A stretch of 64,000 nucleotides of DNA from Streptomyces sp. NBC_01237. GTDB taxonomy: Bacteria > Actinomycetota > Actinomycetes > Streptomycetales > Streptomycetaceae. Below, piece by piece: positions 52,844 through 60,860 of the stretch; positions within the stretch are counted from its first letter, which is position 1, and each line of letters begins with the position of its first letter. The translations under genes and the position numbers were made by a program. The stretch spans positions 4,154,001 through 4,218,000 of the forward strand of contig NZ_CP108508.1 in assembly GCF_035917275.1 (NCBI RefSeq), written 5' to 3'. Under the pieces are notes generated by a model that was given only the letters and a program-made list of their open reading frames with translations, searched no databases and was not told the DNA's origin.

Positions 52844-53755
52844 CTACCTCCGGCGTCGCAGCGCCCGGCCCAGCACGACGGCGGAGGCGATCGCGAGGGC
52901 GGCGGCGGGGGCGGCCCAGCGCAGGACGGTGCCCGCACCGCTCGCGTCGGGCGAGGGCACGGGGGCGTACCGGCCGCGCGGCGGAGCGTGGTCGACCTCC
53001 TCGGCACTGCGCCCGATCATGGTCCGCCGGGCGTGCGCCGCCTCGGCCGGGGGCTCGTCCGGCACGGTGAACTCCACCTCGACGACGGGGTCGAGCGAGG
53101 GGGGCGGCACGGGCGCGTCGAACACCGACGCGTTGCCGACGGCCGCCACCCCGCCCTCGGCATCATCGTCATCGTCATCGCCGAGCAGAGCCTCGTCGTC
53201 GGCCTCGGCCTCGGCTTCGGCCTGGACCTCGTCTTGGGCCTCGGGGGCCGACGCACCCCCCTCATCGGCCGACGCGTCCCCGGTCGAGCCCGCCACGGGC
53301 GCGACCTGTTCCCCCTCGTGGGAGGCCAGCGTCTCCGTCACCAGCTGCTGCGTGAAGCGGTCCAGCAGCCGGTGGGCCGCCGAGAGCGCGGCCGCCGCGT
53401 CCAGCTCCTTGAGCCGGCCGTCCCCGCTCGCCGTCCCCGTGAACGTCAGCGTCGTACCGCCGTCGGTCTCGGTGAGGCCGATGGACAGCTCCAGCTTCGC
53501 CGCACCGGTACCGCGGGCCTCCGCTCCCTCACCGGTCACCGAGAAGCGGTCGCCGTCCGGGCCGGAGAGCCGCAGCGCGCCCCGGTACGTGATCGTGTGC
53601 CCATCGGCCCGGATCTTCAGCCGGCCGGCCAAGGGCCCGGCCGACGCCTCGGCGTCCTGCTGGAGACCCGGTACGCAGCGGGCGACGCGGGCAGGATCGC
53701 CCAGCGTCCGCCGAAGGGACGGGGCCGGAACCGGAACGAACACCTCATGCTCCAT
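52844..53755 (-). CDS. CoxG-like SRPBCC protein with acidic linker and C-terminal membrane anchor
   Basis: 303 residues. An SRPBCC/CoxG-type lipid-binding fold occupies about 1-145 (MEHEVFVPVPAPSLRRTLGD ... ITYRGALRLSGPDGDRFSVT ... GRLKELDAAAALSAAHRLLD). A highly acidic disordered stretch follows (EDEVQAEAEAEADDEALL-like, then a run of seven Asp), and a single C-terminal helix (LRWAAPAAALAIASAVVLGR) ending in Arg. CoxG domains recruit CO dehydrogenase to membranes, but no cox genes are nearby, so a different cargo is likely. First gene of the presumed operon with epimerase and pyrE. Confidence 0.82.
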   Translation of the reverse strand: MEHEVFVPVPAPSLRRTLGDPARVARCVPGLQQDAEASAGPLAGRLKIRADGHTITYRGALRLSGPDGDRFSVTGEGAEARGTGAAKLELSIGLTETDGGTTLTFTGTASGDGRLKELDAAAALSAAHRLLDRFTQQLVTETLASHEGEQVAPVAGSTGDASADEGGASAPEAQDEVQAEAEAEADDEALLGDDDDDDAEGGVAAVGNASVFDAPVPPPSLDPVVEVEFTVPDEPPAEAAHARRTMIGRSAEEVDHAPPRGRYAPVPSPDASGAGTVLRWAAPAAALAIASAVVLGRALRRRR

Positions 53756-53879
53756 GGAAACCGAGCCTACTCAGCCCCGGCCGGTACGTCAGCGCTTCCG
53801 CACCCCGTACTCCCTCCACCGGCCCCGCCGAGCCCCTGCCGGCCCCCGAGCACCACACCCCGGACACCACCCCCGAGGA

Positions 53880-55478
53880 TCACTCCCCCTCCCAGTAGCG
53901 CGGGTGGACCAGCGTCGACGGCTGCTGCCCCGCCACCCGTGCGCTCTCCGCGGACCGCCCCGCCGTGCGCACCTCCCGCTCCCCCAGCGAGCGCAGCCCG
54001 GGGGCCCCGGCGGCCAGCCCCAGCCGTGGCGGGCCGCCCGCGGAGGCCAGGACGAAGCCCCAGTCGCGCGGGTCCCGCCCGTCGCCGTTGACCCGGTCCG
54101 GGCTCGCCGCGAAACCGGACAGCCTGCCGGTGACGCGGTACGGCCTGGGCATGAGGCCGCCCGCCCGGACCGATGCCTCCACCGTCCAGAACGTCCCCGG
54201 CCGGACACTCAGCGGCCCGGCGTGCACCACCAGCCGCCCGCCCGGCGCGAGGGACTCCGCGACCAGTCCGTAGAACTCCGCGGAGTAGAGCTTGGTGCTC
54301 GCCGTGATGCCCGGGTCCGGCAGGTCGGAGATCACCACGTCGTAGCGGTCATCACCGGCCCGGAGCCAGGTGAACGCGTCCCCGCCGACCGCGGTGAGCC
54401 GCGGGTCCCGGTACGCGTGCCCGTTCAGGTCGCGGAGCGCGGGGTCCGTACGGGCCAACCGGGTGACGGCCGGGTCCAGCTCGACGACCGTCAGCTCCCG
54501 GACGTCCCGGTAGCGCAGCACCTCGCGGGCGGCGAGCCCGTCGCCGCCGCCCAGGATCAGCACCCGCTCGTGCCGCCCGTTCATCGCCGGGTGCACCAGC
54601 GCCTCGTGGTAGCGGTACTCGTCGCGGGCGCTGACCCGCAGGCGCCCGTCCAGATACAGATCGAGGGAGTCGCGGCCGGACCCGGTGAGCACGACCTCCT
54701 GCACCCCGGTCTGCACGGCGACCCGCACCTCGTCCCCGTAGACCGCCCGCCGCGCCGCCCGCTCGAAGTCGTCCACCAGCACCGTGGCGACGGCCAGCAG
54801 CAGGATCACCGAGAGGTTGGCGAGGACGAGGAGCCACCGGGACCGGGAGCTGAGGTCGCGCCGGAACAGCCACAGCACCAGCGCCCCGCCCGCCGCCGCG
54901 TTCACCGCACCGGTGAACAGGGCACCGGTCAGCTGGCCCAGCACCGGCAGCAGCAGAAAGGGGAACGCCAGTCCCCCGACCAGCGCCCCGACGTAGTCGG
55001 CGGCGAACAGATCCGCGACCGCCCCGCCCGGGTCCTGCCGGTCGACGCGCTGGATCAGCGTCATCAGCAGCGGGATCTCCGCACCGATCAGCACCCCGAT
55101 CGCCAGCGAGAACCCGACCAGCGCGTACCGCGACTCCCCGAGCCACGCGAACGAGGCGTACAGCACGAGCGCCGAGGTCCCGCCGATCAGCGCGAGGGCG
55201 GCCTCGATGAGCCCGAAACCGACCGCGGCGCGGCAGCGTAAACGTTTCGCGAGAAGAGAGCCGATGCCCATCGCGAACACCATCACGGAGAGCACGACGG
55301 ACGCCTGCGTGACCGAGTCACCGATCAAGTAGGAGGCGAGCGCCACCAGTTCGAGTTCGTAGACCAGACCGCAGGCAGCACAGATGAAGACGGCGGCCAG
55401 CACGAGGAACCGGCCGGTACGGGGCCGCACGGGAAGCCCCGCCCCGGCCCCTCGCAGCGACACCTGCTGGTCGATCAT
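53880..55478 (-). CDS. Membrane spermidine-synthase-like protein
   Basis: 532 residues. About seven transmembrane helices in the first 220 residues ([20 protein letters not shown] onwards), then a cytoplasmic aminopropyltransferase-like Rossmann domain: [32 protein letters not shown], and [20 protein letters not shown]. The GGGDG and DLPDP motifs match the SpeE family, but the membrane fusion and unclear polyamine-site residues leave its reaction open. Actinobacteria often carry this fusion. Downstream of the DUF2617 gene with a 98-bp gap. Confidence 0.87.
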   Translation of the reverse strand: MIDQQVSLRGAGAGLPVRPRTGRFLVLAAVFICAACGLVYELELVALASYLIGDSVTQASVVLSVMVFAMGIGSLLAKRLRCRAAVGFGLIEAALALIGGTSALVLYASFAWLGESRYALVGFSLAIGVLIGAEIPLLMTLIQRVDRQDPGGAVADLFAADYVGALVGGLAFPFLLLPVLGQLTGALFTGAVNAAAGGALVLWLFRRDLSSRSRWLLVLANLSVILLLAVATVLVDDFERAARRAVYGDEVRVAVQTGVQEVVLTGSGRDSLDLYLDGRLRVSARDEYRYHEALVHPAMNGRHERVLILGGGDGLAAREVLRYRDVRELTVVELDPAVTRLARTDPALRDLNGHAYRDPRLTAVGGDAFTWLRAGDDRYDVVISDLPDPGITASTKLYSAEFYGLVAESLAPGGRLVVHAGPLSVRPGTFWTVEASVRAGGLMPRPYRVTGRLSGFAASPDRVNGDGRDPRDWGFVLASAGGPPRLGLAAGAPGLRSLGEREVRTAGRSAESARVAGQQPSTLVHPRYWEGE

Positions 55479-55576
55479 GAAGCGAACGCTACGTCACGAA
55501 CCGATCGCCACCTGTCACCCACACGGGTGCAAGTGACCGGGGTGGACCGGAGAAGTCACCACGGCGGCCCACCCGT

Positions 55577-56098
55577 TCAGAAGACCCGGGCCGGCATCCG
55601 CACGCCCACCCGGGTGCGGGTCACCACCAACTGCCCCTCCTGCGGGTACGCATGCCAGGTGCGCCACCGCACCTGCCCCTCGGTCCGCTGCGCCAGCATC
55701 GCGGTGAAGGCGTGCGGACTGCCCGGAAAGGTCCCCGCGAGACCGTGCGGATGGTCGGCGACCAGGGCGAGGAGTTCCTGGGCGCGCCCGGCGAACGAGC
55801 CCTCCGAGAGCGTCTCCACGCGTGCGGCGAATTCGTACTCCCAGTCCCCGAGCCGCTTGGCGACACCGAGGGGCAGGGGCGTGCTGCTGCCCGGAATGCA
55901 GGCAACGGTCTCCGAGCAGGTGCCGCTCTCCTCCTCCAGGAGGACCTGATGGGAGGCACCGAGAAGCCTCAACTGGACGGTGGTGTCGGCGAGCTGGAGG
56001 TCGAGGACGGCGAGGGCGGGCAGCGGCTCCCGTCCCAACGCCCAGGCCAGGTCGGCAGCTCGGGTATCGGAATAGGCCGTCTGGAGGGTCGTGAGCAT
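55577..56098 (-). CDS. DUF2617 family protein
   Basis: 173 residues from ATG 56098 (GGAG seven bases upstream). Starts MLTTLQTAYSDTRAADLAWA and continues LGASHQVLLEEESGTCSETV, LPLGVAKRLGDWEYEFAARV and WHAYPQEGQLVVTRTRV, an arrangement I associate with actinobacterial DUF2617, of unknown function. Single small cytoplasmic domain. Conserved location beside the spermidine-synthase-like gene suggests functional linkage. Confidence 0.8.
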   Translation of the reverse strand: MLTTLQTAYSDTRAADLAWALGREPLPALAVLDLQLADTTVQLRLLGASHQVLLEEESGTCSETVACIPGSSTPLPLGVAKRLGDWEYEFAARVETLSEGSFAGRAQELLALVADHPHGLAGTFPGSPHAFTAMLAQRTEGQVRWRTWHAYPQEGQLVVTRTRVGVRMPARVF

Positions 56099-56344
56099 GG
56101 GTCGGCTCCGCAAACACACATGGACACATGGACAGGGAGCGCCCCCCGTAACGACGCGCATGGGACTGGGGGAACGCCCGATCAGGTCCAACTGGGGTCC
56201 GAGGGCTGAATGTTCTGTACTGCGAGGGAATCACGAAGTACGCCTCACTCACAGCGTTTTTGCCCAACTTGACGTGCTTTCCATCCCCTCGGGGGCTGCC
56301 CGGTTCACCTGTTCAACTCGAACCCCACGCGTTGATCAACGAAA

Positions 56345-56378
56345 AGGTGCCCGGCGGGAGTTCACCCACCGGACACCT
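56345..56378 (-). terminator. Imperfect hairpin after the Gly-rich protein gene
   Basis: AGGTGCCCGGCGGG and CCCACCGGACACCT pair with two C.A mismatches around AGTTCA. It lies 19 bp past the stop of the 56397 gene. Confidence 0.55.
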
Positions 56379-56396
56379 GACGGAACATCTCCTCGG

Positions 56397-56729
56397 TCAG
56401 CTGCCGCCTCCGCCGCAGCCGCCCCCGCCACCGCCGCACGAGGAGCTGCTGCCCCCGCACGACGAACTGCTGCTTCCGCACGAGTGGCCACCGGAATGCC
56501 CACCGGAGTGCCCATCGGAGCCCCCGCCGGAGTGCCCACCGCCACCGCCGCCGCAGGACGAGCCGCCCCCGCCGCCGCCCGCCCACCAGCTGCCCCCGGC
56601 CGCCGCGCCCCCCGCGGTCCGGCGCCTTCCCGTCCGCCGTTTGACCGCCCGCACCACGAGCGCCGGCACGAATCCGATCACCACAAACACGATCACTATC
56701 GCGAGGAAGACTCCCACCTGTCCCCACAT
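56397..56729 (-). CDS. Single-pass membrane protein with Gly/Ser/Cys/His-rich tail
   Basis: 110 residues from ATG 56729. One N-terminal transmembrane helix (VGVFLAIVIVFVVIGFVPAL), a basic cytoplasmic collar (VRAVKRRTGRRRTAGG), then about 65 residues almost wholly Gly, Ser, Cys and His, with repeats of GHSGG, SCGG and SSSSCGG and seven or so cysteines. The tail resembles that of TPM-like or metal-handling membrane proteins and could bind zinc or copper. No catalytic domain. Divergent from the aminotransferase gene. Function unknown. Confidence 0.7.
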   Translation of the reverse strand: MWGQVGVFLAIVIVFVVIGFVPALVVRAVKRRTGRRRTAGGAAAGGSWWAGGGGGGSSCGGGGGGHSGGGSDGHSGGHSGGHSCGSSSSSCGGSSSSCGGGGGGCGGGGS

Positions 56730-56859
56730 CCTTCCGTCCCCCGAAGCGGAATCCCCCGCTTCATGTTCATGCCGCTTCTTGCGTGTGTGGGGGATGCCCC
56801 CGCCCCGCCGGAGCCAAAGCAGACTTGAGCAACTCCAGAGCTTCGGCACAGGATGGCTC

Positions 56860-58041
56860 ATGACTCAGGGACGACCACTGCTCAACCGCCGCCTCGCCGG
56901 GTTCGGCACGACGATCTTCGCGGAGATGTCGGCTCTGGCCGTACGGACCGGCTCCCTCAACCTCGGTCAGGGCTTCCCGGACACCGATGGCCCCGACGAG
57001 ATCCGCGAGGCCGCCGTCCGCGCCCTGCGCGACGGGCGCGGCAACCAGTATCCGCCGGGACCCGGCGTGCCCGAACTCCGTACCGCGATCGCGGACCACC
57101 AGCTGCGGCGCTACGGCCTCACCCATGACCCCGACACCGAGGTCCTGGTCACGGCGGGCGCCACCGAGGCCATCGCCGCCGCGATGCTCGCCCTGCTCGA
57201 ACCGGGCGACGAGGTCATCGCGCTGGAGCCCTACTACGACTCGTACGCCGCGTGCATCGCCATGGCGGGCGGCACCCGGGTCCCGGTCACGCTCCGCCCC
57301 GACCGGGACACCAAAACCTTCCGGCTCGACCTCGGTGAACTCCGCGCCGCCGTCACCCCCCGCACCCGCCTGATCCTGCTCAACACCCCGCACAACCCCA
57401 CCGGCACGGTCCTCACCCGCGAGGAACTCGCCGCCGTCGCCACGCTCGCCTGCGAACGCGACCTGCTCGTCGTCACCGACGAGGTGTACGAGCACCTGGT
57501 CTTCGAGGGCGAGCACATCCCGCTCGCCTCGTTCCCCGGCATGCGCGAGCGCACCGTCTCCATCTCCTCCGCGGGCAAGACCTTCTCCTTCACCGGCTGG
57601 AAGGTCGGCTGGGTCACGGCGAGCGCCCCGCTCGTCTCCGCCGTCCGGACGGCCAAGCAGTACCTGACCTACGTCAGCGCAGGCCCGTTCCAGTACGCGA
57701 TCGCCGAGGCGCTGCGGCTGCCGGACTCGTACTTCGAAAACTTCCGCAGCGACCTCCGTCGCAAGCGCGACCTGCTCGGCGACGGCCTGCGCGCGGCCGG
57801 GTTCGAGGTCTACCGTCCCCGGGGCACGTACTTCATCACCACCGACATCACCCCATTCGGCGAGAAGGACGCCTACGCCTTCTGCCGCGCCCTCCCCGAA
57901 CGCTGCGGCGTCGTCGCCATCCCCAACTCCGTCTTCTACGACGACCCCGACGCCGGCCGCAGCCAGGTCCGCTTCACCTTCTGCAAGAAGGACGACGTCC
58001 TCCGGGAGGCGGTCGACCGGCTGCGCGGCCTGGCGTCCTGA
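56860..58041 (+). CDS. Class I/II PLP-dependent aminotransferase (methionine/kynurenine aminotransferase-like)
   Basis: 393 residues from ATG 56860 (AGGA upstream). LNLGQGFPDTDGPDEIREAA, NQYPPGPGVPELRTAIADHQ, NTPHNPTGTVLTREEL, VTDEVYEHLVF and PLP-binding Lys240 in SSAGKTFSFTGWKVGW, with the C-terminal Arg in QVRFTFCK that holds the substrate carboxylate. This subgroup includes glutamine/kynurenine transaminases and N-succinyl-DAP aminotransferase. Substrate cannot be told from sequence; kynurenine as substrate would link it to the operon at 43-46 kb, but that is speculative. Confidence 0.93.
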   Translation: MTQGRPLLNRRLAGFGTTIFAEMSALAVRTGSLNLGQGFPDTDGPDEIREAAVRALRDGRGNQYPPGPGVPELRTAIADHQLRRYGLTHDPDTEVLVTAGATEAIAAAMLALLEPGDEVIALEPYYDSYAACIAMAGGTRVPVTLRPDRDTKTFRLDLGELRAAVTPRTRLILLNTPHNPTGTVLTREELAAVATLACERDLLVVTDEVYEHLVFEGEHIPLASFPGMRERTVSISSAGKTFSFTGWKVGWVTASAPLVSAVRTAKQYLTYVSAGPFQYAIAEALRLPDSYFENFRSDLRRKRDLLGDGLRAAGFEVYRPRGTYFITTDITPFGEKDAYAFCRALPERCGVVAIPNSVFYDDPDAGRSQVRFTFCKKDDVLREAVDRLRGLAS

Positions 58042-58173
58042 ACCCGTGCCTTTGGGGGCGCACAGGTGCGCCGTCCTCCGGGTATGTCACAAAGTGCGTG
58101 CACACTGAACCACTTCCGGACCGGCCCCGTGATCACCAGTGACACATCTATGTCGCACCTCCTGAGGAAATTC

Positions 58174-58959
58174 ATGACGCGCAGATGGCCGCTCATCACC
58201 ACGATCACCGTACTGACCGTCGCGTTGGCCTTCGTCGTCGTCCAACTGGTGCGCGGCCAGGACTCCGAGAAGGAACCGGAAGGAAAGGAACAGGCCGGGG
58301 CGAAACCGGCCGCGTCGAGCCCGAGTGGTGACGCCGAGTCACTACAGGGCCTCGGCTGGTGGCCCCTGCACCGGTCCGGCACCGCGAAGGCCGGCGAGCA
58401 CGACGCCTCGGTCAGGGGCGGCACGCAGTGGACCGACGGACCCGAGGGCGGTTCGCTGCGGTTGGACGGCACCACCGGATACGCGGACTCCCACACCCGG
58501 CTCGACACCGCGAGCCAGGACTACTCGGTCGCCGCGCGGGTGCGCCTCAGCCCCCAGGGCATGACCGGCATGCGCACCGCCCTGTCCGTGGACGGCGACC
58601 GGACGAGTGCGTTCTTCCTCCAGTACTCCGGCCCGGACGGCAACTTCGCCTTCAGTTTCAGCGGAGCCCGTACGGTCGCGACGACGCCGGAGAAGCCTCA
58701 GCCCGGCCGCTGGTACCACCTGACCGGCACGTACAGTCAGAAGGACCATCGGATGCAGGTCTACGTGGACGGCCGGCCCGTGGGAACCAGAGTGGCCTCC
58801 AACAGCGTGAAACCCACTGGCACCGCGGTGATCGGGCGCGGAAAGTTCCATGGGAAGGCAGCCGATTTCTGGAACGGTGATATCGCCGATGTACATCTCT
58901 ACGACCGGGAGTTGACCTCCCGTGAGGTGGGCTCGCTTTCCTCTCGCGAACCGGGCTGA
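58174..58959 (+). CDS. Membrane-anchored LamG (concanavalin A-like) domain protein
   Basis: 261 residues from ATG 58174 (GAGGAAA just upstream; ATG 58150 in frame is another option). N-terminal signal-anchor (WPLITTITVLTVALAFVVVQ), Lys/Glu-rich stalk, and a LamG/laminin-G jelly roll (LRLDGTTGYADSHTRLDTAS ... DYSVAARVRLSPQ ... FFLQYSGPDGNFAFSFS ... WYHLTGTYSQKDHRMQVYVD ... IADVHLYDRELTSREV). Such domains bind carbohydrates or proteins outside the cell. Precedes the sigma-factor gene by 138 bp; a regulatory partnership is possible but not shown. Confidence 0.85.
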   Translation: MTRRWPLITTITVLTVALAFVVVQLVRGQDSEKEPEGKEQAGAKPAASSPSGDAESLQGLGWWPLHRSGTAKAGEHDASVRGGTQWTDGPEGGSLRLDGTTGYADSHTRLDTASQDYSVAARVRLSPQGMTGMRTALSVDGDRTSAFFLQYSGPDGNFAFSFSGARTVATTPEKPQPGRWYHLTGTYSQKDHRMQVYVDGRPVGTRVASNSVKPTGTAVIGRGKFHGKAADFWNGDIADVHLYDRELTSREVGSLSSREPG

Positions 58960-59097
58960 ACGGCGCGACGGGGCGAGTTCACCGCCGCCGCAGGCCGACG
59001 GGCGCCGCACGGTCGCACGGCGGCCCGCGGCGGCGCCCGCCGGTTGTCCCGCAGTCGGCGGCCCCGTCTCCCCACAGATGACCGGAGAGGAAAGGCC

Positions 59098-59682
59098 TTG
59101 TCGGCCAGCGCTTCGACCGAAGACCTCATACCTGGCCAGCGTGCCGCGGAACCCCACCCCGACGAGTTCCTCAGAGCCTTCTACCACCTGCACGGGAACG
59201 CGCTGCTCCAGTTCGCCGCACGTCGGCTGGAGGGTGACTGGCACCGCGCCGAGGACGTCCTCCAGGAAGTCGCGATACGCGCCTGGCGGCACGCCGAGGA
59301 ACTCGACCCGACCACGGACGCGGTGCGGCCCTGGCTGTTCACCGCGCTGCGCAACCTGGTCATCGACGGACACCGGGCCCGCCAGGCCAGACCGCTGGAG
59401 ACCGGTGACCCCGAACTCGCCCATCTGCCGGTGTCCGACGGCGTGGACCACATGCTCACCTCCCAGGTACTCATCGACGCGCTGCGGGACCTGCGCCCGG
59501 CACAGCGCGAGGTCCTGATGCACGTGCACTACCTGGGACGCAGCGTCAACCAGACGGCCGAGGTCCTCGGTGTGCCGCCGGGCACCGTCAAGTCCCGTAC
59601 GTACTACGCCGCCCGCGCCCTGCGGGAGGCACTGCACAACCGGGGGCTGTACGCGGGCGGCCTGTACCGCGAGGCCGGATGA
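59098..59682 (+). CDS. ECF-type RNA polymerase sigma factor
   Basis: 194 residues using TTG 59098, which follows GGAGAGGAAAGG. Region 2 (FLRAFYHLHGNALLQFAARR ... AEDVLQEVAIRAWRHAEEL) and region 4 (LRDLRPAQREVLMHVHYLGR then SVNQTAEVLGVPPGTVKSRT) are both present, with a short linker, as in ECF/SigM-like factors. No anti-sigma gene is adjacent; the convergent neighbour ends three bases after its stop. Target promoters unknown. Confidence 0.9.
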   Translation: MSASASTEDLIPGQRAAEPHPDEFLRAFYHLHGNALLQFAARRLEGDWHRAEDVLQEVAIRAWRHAEELDPTTDAVRPWLFTALRNLVIDGHRARQARPLETGDPELAHLPVSDGVDHMLTSQVLIDALRDLRPAQREVLMHVHYLGRSVNQTAEVLGVPPGTVKSRTYYAARALREALHNRGLYAGGLYREAG

Positions 59683-59685
59683 CAC

Positions 59686-60627
59686 TCATGCCAGACGTCC
59701 CGCGTGCCGGGTGATCTCCAGGCCGAGCGGCCCGGTGTCGAGCGCACCGCCCGCGTCGGCACGCCAGCGCCACCCCGTGGGTGCCTCGCCGATCACCAGC
59801 AGCGCGTCCCCTCGCCGCAGCCCGGCCAGTGCCCCTTCCCGGCGCGGAAGCTGCGAGGCGTCCACGACGAACAGATGCGGCGCCTCGCCGGGGACGGCGA
59901 TCCGGCTGCTGCCCTCGATCAGCCGGTAGATCTGGGTGACGTCGGGCGAGCCGAACTCCGGCGCTCCCGTGCCCGCCGACGCCGCCGTGGCGAACGCCTC
60001 CTCCAGGCTGGCCGCGCTGTGCAGACGCGAGGTCCGCGGCTCGTCGCCGAAGAGCAGTCGGCCGTCGGCCAGGGACCCCACCAGGGTCACCTCGGCGAGC
60101 GCCCCCACCGGCCCGGCGAGCGCCTCGCTGACGACGGCCCGCACCAGGCTGTGCACCTCCTTGTCCGGCCCCGTCACCGAGACGGGCCCCGCCGCCCGGG
60201 AGAGGTCGACCAGCACGCGGTCGGGTCCGTCCAGGCCCACCGTCACCGTCAGCGCGTACGGCAGGGCCGGTTCGCCCTCCGGGCCGGGGCGGTGCAGGGC
60301 GTCGGGCGAGATCGTCCAGCGTTCGCCGTCCGCCTCGACGGTCCAGGGCGCGGGGGCGGACTCCTCGGCACCGGCGAGCAGCAGGGCGAGCCGCTCCTCG
60401 GAGTAGACGACGGCGTACAGGTCGGGCAGCGGCCGGCCGGAGCGCACGCACTCGCCCGTCAGCCGGCGCAGTCCCGCGTTGACCACGTCCAACGCCTCCC
60501 GGCCCACGACGGCCACCGAGGCGGCGCGGGGCTTCGGCGGGCGGGGCCGTCGCTCGGTGACGATCAGCGCGGCCACCGCCCCGATCAGCGCCAGCCCCAG
60601 CACCACGGCCAGGACGTACCAGATCAT
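59686..60627 (-). CDS. Single-pass membrane protein of unknown function (linked to FtsK/EccC-like gene)
   Basis: 313 residues from ATG 60627 with an excellent AAGGAG seven bases upstream. N-terminal signal anchor (MIWYVLAVVLGLALIGAVAA), then a cytoplasmic or secreted domain with no family I know: VVGREALDVVNAGLRRLTGE, DLYAVVYSEERLALLLAGAE, WTVEADGERWTISPDAL, FVVDASQLPRREGALAGLRR. Divergent from the FtsK/EccC-like gene over 233 bp, and the pair may be co-regulated through the palindrome at 60737-60768. It could be a T7SS accessory component. Confidence 0.65.
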   Translation of the reverse strand: MIWYVLAVVLGLALIGAVAALIVTERRPRPPKPRAASVAVVGREALDVVNAGLRRLTGECVRSGRPLPDLYAVVYSEERLALLLAGAEESAPAPWTVEADGERWTISPDALHRPGPEGEPALPYALTVTVGLDGPDRVLVDLSRAAGPVSVTGPDKEVHSLVRAVVSEALAGPVGALAEVTLVGSLADGRLLFGDEPRTSRLHSAASLEEAFATAASAGTGAPEFGSPDVTQIYRLIEGSSRIAVPGEAPHLFVVDASQLPRREGALAGLRRGDALLVIGEAPTGWRWRADAGGALDTGPLGLEITRHAGRLA

Positions 60628-60736
60628 CTTCTGACTCCTTGTCGGGACGCCCCGGCGGCGGAGCCGGGACGATCGGGAACGAGAGCGGCGCGGTCGCCGC
60701 GCGGTGCACCCGATGGCCACTACGGCGCCCGTCGGC

Positions 60737-60768
60737 GGATGGTTCACCGCCGCGGCGGTGAACCATCC
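60737..60768. promoter_or_regulatory. 32-bp perfect palindrome in the divergent spacer
   Basis: GGATGGTTCACCGCCG followed by its exact reverse complement, midway between the divergent starts at 60627 and 60861. It could be an operator or an mRNA leader hairpin for either gene. No U-tract. Confidence 0.75.
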
Positions 60769-60860
60769 GAGGACGCGCTCCGTAGGTCCCATCAGTGGCA
60801 CGGGAGCCGCCGTCCGCGGCTGCCGGGGCCCCCATTTCACGTCGGCTGGAGGACGTTCTC

